From: Verrucomicrobiaceae bacterium
GTDB taxonomy: Bacteria; Verrucomicrobiota; Verrucomicrobiia; Verrucomicrobiales; Verrucomicrobiaceae
Assembly: GCA_024232965.1 (NCBI GenBank)
Contig: JACKQF010000001.1
Location: 744,001 to 808,000 of the forward strand
Direction of reading: 5' to 3'
DNA length: 64,000 nucleotides
Within the stretch, counting starts at the first letter, position 1; every line of letters begins with the position of its first letter. Shown piece by piece: positions 59,301 through 64,000 of the stretch. Under the pieces are notes generated by a model that saw only the letters and a program-made list of their open reading frames with translations, searched no databases and was not told where the DNA came from. The translations under genes were made by a program, and so were the position numbers.

Positions 59301-62253
59301 GCTGGCACCTGAGTTTGCGGCGGCGGAGGTGAACTACGTGTTTCAGCTCAGCGGGCAGAAGTGCGAGATGGTGGCGGCGCTATCGCTGCAAAGAAAACTG
59401 GGCACCTGGACTCATGCCGAGATGGGGTTGCCTGCTGGCTATGAGGTGCAGAGTATTTCTGGGCCTGCCGTGCGGGGATGGGCCACGGAGAAGGGGCGGC
59501 TGCATCTGCGTCTGGATCCGGCGCAGGCTGGGCGTGATGCCCGCGTGGTGGTGCATCTGGCCATCAGCGCGGAAAAGCCAGTCACATCCTGGAAGATCGC
59601 GCCACTGAAACTGGAGGGGTTTGAAAAGGTGAGCGGGCGCGCGATGATCGCCGTGCATGCGGCCACTCAGGTGCGGTTGGCGGACTTTTCATCGCAGGGA
59701 GATGTGGAGGAACTGGACGCTACCTTGCCTGATCCTCTGCTGGCGCAGATCTTTAACATCGCGCTGCCCTTCGAGAAAAAACGCGCTCTGCGGTTTGGTG
59801 TCGCAGACTGGACGACGGAGGTGACGATGACACAAGAGGCGCCGCGTTTTGCTACGGATACGGTGGCGCTGGTGCGGGTCAGCGATGAGGGCATCAGGCT
59901 CTCGCAACAAATCGCCATCGGTGTGGAGCAAGGCTCCGTCAGATCCGTGACCGTGCGGTTGCCAGCGGCACTGCCGGAGGCGGTGGTCACAGGGCCGCAG
60001 TTGCGTGAGATCAGCACGCGGGTGGATGGCGATGAGCGCGTGTATGAGTGCGCCTTTCAAAGTGATGTGCTGGGGCATGAGACGCTGACTTTTGATCACG
60101 ATCTGCCGCTGACCGCTGAGTTGAATGTGCCCTTTGTGAAGGTGGATGGAGCCGTGCGGCTGCAGCGCTTCTTTGTCTTGGATAATCGTTCGTCGCGGGA
60201 GAGTCGTGTCGTGGATTCCACGGGCCTTTCGACAACGGCGCGTGAAGTGGTGCCTTATTTGCCGGGGGATCTGGCGCGGCCGCAGTTTTTCCGAGCGCTG
60301 GGGGACGGGCAGCTCAGAATCGCCTATGAGGAGCTGTCGATGACGGAGGCCAATGCAGCCACCGTGAGTCTGGCGGCGCTGACGACGATGCTGCGCAATG
60401 ATGGGGCTCGATGGGAAGTGGTGGAGTACTCACTGATCAATCGCAGTCTGCAATTCCTCGCCGTGATTCTTCCTGCTGAGGCGGAGCTGATCTCGACGAG
60501 TGTTTCCGGGACTCCGGTGCGTGCGGATGAGCGGCTGACGGATGGCAAAAAGGTGCGCCTTGTGCCGTTGATCCATACGCAGATCGGTCAACGCGCCTTA
60601 GAGGTGCGGCTGGTGTATCGCTTCCCGAAAGCCGTCGGGGGCGACTGGAAGAACCTGCGGCTGGATGATCCAGAGGTGCTCGGTCTTTCGGTCGAACGGA
60701 CGACTTGGACGGTGTGGTCGCCCAAAGGGCGAACCGTGGCAAAACCCGGCGGCAATATGGACGTCGTGAGCGCGGACGATCTTCAGAATGAGGGCAAGCT
60801 AGCAGCGCTCTCGGTGATCGCAGATATCAATCAGCAGGTGGCTGCGGGCAAGCTGGACGACGACCAGGCAGCGGTCGCCTTGGAAGGCGCTGAACAATGG
60901 CTGGGCGATCTGAGCAAAAGCGGTGAGGGTGAACAAAAGTACGGTCGCGCCGATGAGCCGATGTCGAAGCAGAAGGTGGCGGAGGAGTTGGGCAGGCAGC
61001 AGCAGATGCTGAAAGACAATCGTATGTCGCGGGTGCAGGTGGCGGGCAAAAAGAAGGAGGCGACCGCGATGGATCCGGTTGGAAAGGACAAGAATCAAAC
61101 GGTGTGGGACAGCAATGGCGCTCTTGATAAGTCGGGGGCCGGACAACTCGCTTTGAACGGAGCGAACACGTTCACCGGGGATACGTCGGCGGTGGCGTTC
61201 AATGACAACGTCGGGGTGAGTCAGGGCTTCTTTCAGGACGGGAAGCAGCAGTATGGAAAACCAGGAGAAAGTATGGTGGGGACCTGGGCCGTGGTGAACT
61301 CCAATGCGCGAGGGAACAATATGGCCCAGCAGGGGCGGGAGCAGCAGGTTGCGCAGCAGGAGGCACCGCCGACCAACGTGTTCGCGGGTGGAGTGGTGCA
61401 ATTGCAAGGCACTGGAGGTGTTGTCGGAGCCAACACATTCGCGGGGGCAACGACCCTTTCTGGTGGCACTCTGATGAATGCCAATGGGTACGACATGGCA
61501 ACTGATGGATCCGCCACCCTCGGCGGGGCAGTGACGTCACCCGGAACCTTTAGCAGTTTTTCTGGGACGACGACGGTCGCGGCTGGGACTCTACGGGATC
61601 TGAGCATCGTCAATCAGACAGCGGGTGTCGATTCCATTCTGACGGGTAGTGTGGGTGGAACTGCCGCGATGATGCAGGTCGGGAACGCGGCTTCAGATGC
61701 CGCTCTCGCGAACGGCGGAACCCTAAGCCTCGACAGTGCTTCGTCTGCGGCACCCGCCGACCCTTTTGCTTCGCGCCCAGCGAGCGCGCCATTGACACGA
61801 CAGGAAGCTGACGCGCTGGGTGCGATTCCGAAGGCCATGGCCGAGCCTGCTGCAGGAGCGTTTGCAAATCTGAACGCGGCAGCCCCAGCACCTCCCATGG
61901 GGTCTGATCCTTTTGGAGCCGCGCCAACTGCGACTGCGCAACCAGCCAAACTCGGTGATATCGCGGACCGAGAAATCATGCGTGGGAGGAAACTGGTCGC
62001 TAAGCCTGCTGCCCCCGTGATCCCAGCCCTGCAAACGGCAGCGCTAAGGCCGACAGGTCGTCACGCTCTCCCTGTGGAACTACCAGTGGATGGGGTAGCG
62101 ACTCACTTTGTGAAACTGAAGGACAACGCCGTCGTCGAATTGCAGCTCAGCACGCCATGGCCCGCCGAGAAGATGGCATCCCTGATTGGGCTTGCGAGCG
62201 GGTTGCTGGTGTGTGGATTGATCGCATGGGTGGGGCGGCGGTGGAGACGTTGA
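53329..62253 (+). CDS. Giant exported membrane protein B (modules 2 and 3 fused, TPR, secretin-N-like and PATR repeats)
   Basis: This 2974-residue protein begins MKRSKILFSMLCALGAMTAA, a signal peptide; GAGGAGGG upstream supports the start at 53329. Module 2 (about 28-930) resembles protein A. TPR-like helices (about 945-1025, ELGQSQIDLGLYDVAGETFG) lead to two repeats of about 190 residues (1050-1244 and 1281-1437), each with ISLDLKDVPxxEALRYVxEL and NLDLVE, like secretin N0/STN domains. Membrane segments lie at about 1493-1595. Module 3 starts at about 1611 (HVVIVPYERGKL, QRYYLPYESFERLW) after an internal signal-like segment. A Gln/Lys-rich stretch and autotransporter-associated beta repeats (about 2597-2765) precede a single C-terminal membrane segment ending GRRWRR. 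DPF-containing linkers recur three times. There is no secretin or autotransporter barrel. Confidence 0.88.
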   Translation: MKRSKILFSMLCALGAMTAAMAEEGPTRIPEREELWVPSDKLDAVLKEFPKAVMLTPEQYETLVRDAGKVKPEVTIDPAIPEGLIIEGLTLTGKVEPGSGAVKLAGDLTVRASREGWSTGTVSWPFVMQSLTVEGGTLLAHLGDEVSGKEGAFRPMELFARGPGVMHLRFETSTRVFNQWSEGVRTLDIPEVRFSGRVVLELPAISVVLHSSAHERVGQVVTAAFDHAAWTDESSYVPKDVARSVRLRWSEAQPDAAMMPVRFLEKGKAAIEIADAGVSVALSVRMQLQGGAGREVELRWPLHEKGTQVTAVTGPTVRDWHQDGDVLVMKIERTGSAADVAILLRNDGGIDTTQTAALEVVVPTLAPSVPLFTEAGIVLSEDLELLDLRGGRQVDAGHLEFQLGIDAPSVLVRTSKPRIEAVVDALVSLDRDSVMIHRKLVLQADRPLSNTRVTLPDGEEFVSITAPTGPALKWKRVQQTLELRWQEPIPLNVGASMTLVSRKKLAKAWSGQGIAEKVLVENLRVPEAVKVTGYTALAFDDAWRVRLGVLSGLEDRDVKYSPVTGGRMAWFGLRDWSLNFEVERAESVYAAVITAYALPRARTVEIEGQVGLEISGAPLREFKIKLPPAVAALLRVTSPSVGEQKLDEASGVWTCTLIRESTGQQNIRFRISLPAEVSGIESETTVKTITAVLPRLEMPEARRFRGTWVIEANTDTQLSFVAKSLQPLDVLRAPAVDGYAPRHRVVGAYTYGTTEHELKLTAERHAHSELAALIVMQLQMTTVLGNDGNALHSALLNLRHSGEQFVTLDLPEGAELLSTVVNGAAVKPVRSQGSAIAIPLPGDSANQPNVAVRIQYQLPAAAWTGSGALKMQPVRLPGSVPILSTSWGIDVPEGYTYAKPETRLEAKGFDGTETLWSRLAEWLKVDVVPLVGDRLFASVDELAFSAAGDDQSSQVSQLLELGQSQIDLGLYDVAGETFGDALRIDPYNAAARRAMEAVDEKRRMYSETARDHARARMLNGVGNAWEDQSPVSATASADLVQVPRSASAEISSKWDQIILPSIQFSGASIEEAIEFLRLKARDLDLMESDPVRRGVNFILKTGDTPSTAKISLDLKDVPLREALRYVTELAGMKYKIEPYAVVVSPVGDGTPELVQRTFQVPPDFLTQSGEASNRDSAPADPFATGTATSGASLLRRPSVTEIFKAQGIQFPAGGTAVFNPTTGELMVRNTQANLDLVESYIEGIPQLSSGRRPKVTDPIQFRLDSPHPANQMASDATHAALYRVIFPIVSFNAASLDQCLDFFRERVPSVQFEVTSPPPGSAPQISLDLKDVPAKEALRYVVELAGMTYKIDGNKVIIAPLSETNTRMETHRYQVPWGWVSGIHDRHSNPVDDLKYQDIQMPQGSAASLSGNVLSVTNTVPNLDLVEAYLESIWNSFDENPPRPAPGYSLKEDRANRAGLLPLLIDLPEQGRRLFLTGFQEPEAVEIRYVSWETQLFRAMFGIGLGVLLFWVLGRRRWFVATLLALVLAGFGAPLVASDGVLAWVNAVLLGWLVGLGLAVLAWMLGAAARRAKMRHLQTATVVICVAGIFAPPSGRAEDVYAGMADPAAHVVIVPYERGKLPDGGKGQRYYLPYESFERLWKAAKESRRPAPLLEEDKQQGAVIHSAIYDAVTEENGVVIRGRMEVVSRGRWAPLEIVLGGQHVGIGKQESLALRGLIGEVRVDGRSAALQEEKLLLDQPGKHQVEFTATLPAAGSWKKLNLQFPRSMATSLTIQLRDGDGWLWADGAPARAGEGRGSFVVPVGAGGAVSLERAAGAQSLGEGPVPTADVTTELLLRDLQSVSVHGRVVFQFPGASRRTLMLETDRELRIGDVVIAAEVIGTKQTIPVERVESRMSGGRVVRVFHLAAAITDEAVLELDAETNLADHAPVIAPGARRSKEVVAIFHDESREIKVDAAAAERLNRNEPARDGLKFAGVFQSRNAAPVPYEVTLAPEFAAAEVNYVFQLSGQKCEMVAALSLQRKLGTWTHAEMGLPAGYEVQSISGPAVRGWATEKGRLHLRLDPAQAGRDARVVVHLAISAEKPVTSWKIAPLKLEGFEKVSGRAMIAVHAATQVRLADFSSQGDVEELDATLPDPLLAQIFNIALPFEKKRALRFGVADWTTEVTMTQEAPRFATDTVALVRVSDEGIRLSQQIAIGVEQGSVRSVTVRLPAALPEAVVTGPQLREISTRVDGDERVYECAFQSDVLGHETLTFDHDLPLTAELNVPFVKVDGAVRLQRFFVLDNRSSRESRVVDSTGLSTTAREVVPYLPGDLARPQFFRALGDGQLRIAYEELSMTEANAATVSLAALTTMLRNDGARWEVVEYSLINRSLQFLAVILPAEAELISTSVSGTPVRADERLTDGKKVRLVPLIHTQIGQRALEVRLVYRFPKAVGGDWKNLRLDDPEVLGLSVERTTWTVWSPKGRTVAKPGGNMDVVSADDLQNEGKLAALSVIADINQQVAAGKLDDDQAAVALEGAEQWLGDLSKSGEGEQKYGRADEPMSKQKVAEELGRQQQMLKDNRMSRVQVAGKKKEATAMDPVGKDKNQTVWDSNGALDKSGAGQLALNGANTFTGDTSAVAFNDNVGVSQGFFQDGKQQYGKPGESMVGTWAVVNSNARGNNMAQQGREQQVAQQEAPPTNVFAGGVVQLQGTGGVVGANTFAGATTLSGGTLMNANGYDMATDGSATLGGAVTSPGTFSSFSGTTTVAAGTLRDLSIVNQTAGVDSILTGSVGGTAAMMQVGNAASDAALANGGTLSLDSASSAAPADPFASRPASAPLTRQEADALGAIPKAMAEPAAGAFANLNAAAPAPPMGSDPFGAAPTATAQPAKLGDIADREIMRGRKLVAKPAAPVIPALQTAALRPTGRHALPVELPVDGVATHFVKLKDNAVVELQLSTPWPAEKMASLIGLASGLLVCGLIAWVGRRWRR

Positions 62254-62402
62254 GGCGCATGGGGGTACACCGCCGCGCTTCTTGAGTGCGAGCGCTTGCC
62301 CGCTCTGGGTGATGGCGCGCGACGCCAGCAGGGCTGGCTTTACCAAAGCGGCAGCAGGGCTTCCGCAGTCCAAAGGCGTGATGGAAGTGACCGCCCCACG
62401 GA

Positions 62403-62423
62403 GACGGGCATGCTAAGCCCGTC
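62403..62423 (+). terminator. Possible hairpin after the giant gene
   Basis: A 7-bp stem, GACGGGC/GCCCGTC with a 7-nt loop, lies 149 nt after the stop at 62253 and lacks a T-run. It is a weak terminator candidate in the 253-bp gap before the sulfatase. Confidence 0.3.
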
Positions 62424-62506
62424 AAGGCTGCGAATAACCCTGGTGGTTGCGCCTCCTCTCCATCGCTCCCATCCGCCGCCGAAGTTCGCGTCAAGTTCCG
62501 CTGGCC

Positions 62507-63973
62507 ATGGCTCGTTGTCTTCGGATGCGATTTTGGATTCTTTGTTTCTTGGGTTGGGTGAGCGGGGCGATGGCTCGACCCAACGTCCTCTTGATTGTTG
62601 CGGATGATCTGGGATATGGCGAGACGAGTTGCCAGGGCGGCGATATCCCCACGCCGAACATTGATTCCATTGCGGCCAATGGAGTTCGTTTTTCGAGCGG
62701 TTATGTGACCGCTCCCTTTTGCGCGGCCTCTCGTGCAGCGCTGATGACGGGGCGCTATCAGACGCGGTTTGGTTTTGAGTTCAATCCCATCGGTCCAAAG
62801 AATGCGGATCCGGCCATTGGGCTACCTGTGGCGGAGAAAACGGTCGCGGATCGGTTGCGTGCCAGCGGTTACGCGACGGGTATCGTGGGCAAATGGCATC
62901 TGGGTGGCACGGCTGCTTTTCATCCGGTGCGGCGAGGGTTCGATGAGTTCTTTGGCTTCTTGCACGAGGGGCACTACTACGTGTCGCCACCGTGGAAAGG
63001 GGTCACGACTTGGCTGCGACGCAAGGCGCTGCCGGATGGCGGGGAGGGGCGCTGGACCTCCCCCGATGGTCGCATTGTCTGGAGCACGCACATGGGCGGC
63101 AATGAGCCTGACTATGATGCGGACAATCCGCTGCTGCGTGTGAGTCAACCTGTCGAAGAGCGGCACAACCTCACGGATGCGTTTGGGCGCGAGGCAGAGG
63201 ACTTTATCCATCGCCATGCCAGCCAGCCGTTCTTCCTCTATCTCGCTTACAACGCAGTGCACAGCCCGCTCCAGGCTGAGGATAAGTATTTGAAGAAGTT
63301 CGCGCATATCGAGGACATCCAGCGGCGTATCTTTGCTGCCATGCTGGCGCACTTGGATGACAGCGTGGGCGGTGTGCTGAATCGGTTAAGGAAGGAAGGG
63401 ATCGAGGAGAACACACTGGTCTTTTTCATCAGTGACAATGGCGGCCCGACCAAGGAGTTGACCTCCAGCAATGCACCCCTGCGCGGCGGCAAAGGAGAGC
63501 TGTGGGACGGTGGCATCCGCGTGCCATTCATGATGCAGTGGAAAGGGCGTTTGCCCGCAGGCAAGGTCGTGGATCAACCGGTCATCAGCACGGATATCGC
63601 TGCAACGGCTGAGGCTTTAGGAGTCCTGCCTTTGGGCGTTCAGGAGAAAGGTGGTTCACAGAGATCGGCTCAAGCCTACACTCCAACAGACCGTGACGGC
63701 ATCGATCTTCTCCCTTATCTCACCGCAGAGACGATCAAGCTCCCCGAGCGCCCGTTCTACTGGCGGGTTGGGAACAAGGGAGCCCTGCGTCGTGGGGATT
63801 GGAAGGTCGTGCGCAATGGTGGCAAGGGCGCACCCGCCGCGTGGCAACTCTTCAATCTATCGAATGACATTGGCGAGGCGAAAGACCTCGCGAAGGAGCA
63901 ACCCCAGGTGCTGAGCGAACTGGTCGCCGCTTGGGATGGCCTGAATCACCAGATGGTGGAGGCGGCGTGGTGA
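62507..63973 (+). CDS. Sulfatase
   Basis: The product of about 488 residues has a signal peptide (MRFWILCFLGWVSGAMA after a possible six-residue extension; starts at 62507 and 62525 are both possible). It carries the sulfatase motifs RPNVLLIVADDLGYGETS, formylglycine motif FCAASRAALMTGRY, GIVGKWHLGG, and FISDNGGPTKEL. Here the motif is C-A-A-S-R rather than C-x-P-x-R; Ala at the third position is an accepted variant. The start at 62447 is a TTG without signal context and was rejected. The C-terminus is complete, 27 bp before the window edge. Confidence 0.95.
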   Translation: MARCLRMRFWILCFLGWVSGAMARPNVLLIVADDLGYGETSCQGGDIPTPNIDSIAANGVRFSSGYVTAPFCAASRAALMTGRYQTRFGFEFNPIGPKNADPAIGLPVAEKTVADRLRASGYATGIVGKWHLGGTAAFHPVRRGFDEFFGFLHEGHYYVSPPWKGVTTWLRRKALPDGGEGRWTSPDGRIVWSTHMGGNEPDYDADNPLLRVSQPVEERHNLTDAFGREAEDFIHRHASQPFFLYLAYNAVHSPLQAEDKYLKKFAHIEDIQRRIFAAMLAHLDDSVGGVLNRLRKEGIEENTLVFFISDNGGPTKELTSSNAPLRGGKGELWDGGIRVPFMMQWKGRLPAGKVVDQPVISTDIAATAEALGVLPLGVQEKGGSQRSAQAYTPTDRDGIDLLPYLTAETIKLPERPFYWRVGNKGALRRGDWKVVRNGGKGAPAAWQLFNLSNDIGEAKDLAKEQPQVLSELVAAWDGLNHQMVEAAW

Positions 63974-64000
63974 TTCCAGCCGCGGACTCGAAGTCTCGTC

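Noticed and set aside
61117..62253. Autotransporter
   Set aside because: PATR-like repeats occur but the C-terminus is a single membrane helix, not a beta-barrel.

Overview
The window looks like chromosome of a free-living member of the PVC superphylum, most likely a Verrucomicrobiae bacterium (inference). The gene families are the ones typical of that group: DUF1552/DUF1592 and DUF1501/PSD1 (DUF1549-DUF1553) pairs, PVC-type heme-binding dehydrogenases, ThuA, DUF1080, several sulfatases, twin-arginine or Sec signal peptides on nearly every product, and autotransporter-type repeats without a barrel. I see no rRNA, tRNA, CRISPR array, transposase or integrase.

Layout. 1-3022 (minus): a DUF1552 protein and a DUF1592 cytochrome protein that runs off the left edge. 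3172-17890 (plus): a closely spaced cluster of secreted glycan-type enzymes: esterase, SGNH acetylesterase, a 1498-residue ThuA/discoidin/SGNH/dehydrogenase/azurin fusion, a P450, DUF1080, a LmbE deacetylase, an NPCBM-dehydrogenase-HEAT-cytochrome c protein and an LVIVD propeller. The mix suggests extracytoplasmic oxidation and hydrolysis of 3-keto-glycosides (inference). 18064-25803 (plus): two sulfatases, a small membrane protein, a phosphoesterase and a PSD1 cytochrome. The second sulfatase and the phosphoesterase share a near-identical promoter. 25839-33697: four hydrolases and an unknown protein. 33766-40846: an island with a DUF1501/PSD1/cytochrome operon (minus) divergent from an OmpR-type regulator, a histidine kinase and a tiny Lys-Gly repeat protein. 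A conserved DNA motif occurs in front of all three transcription units, and the island is bracketed by a live hydrolase and a remnant of a hydrolase 3' end. 41132-44206: an unknown Tat-type protein divergent from a Gfo/Idh/MocA oxidoreductase. 44207-45725: intergenic repeats around an orphan 226-residue protein.

45660-49451 (minus) is a compact operon: MoxR ATPase, CNT nucleoside transporter, a membrane-anchored protein, DUF177 and ribosomal protein L32, closed by a clear terminator. Divergent from it, 49794-62253 encodes two overlapping genes for giant exported proteins of 1182 and 2974 residues. They are built from three recognisably related modules of about 1000-1500 residues, two of which are fused. 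The middle module also carries TPR and two secretin-N-like repeats, and the last carries autotransporter-associated beta repeats. I do not recognise this family, and it is the best candidate here for an undescribed system. A third sulfatase closes the window.
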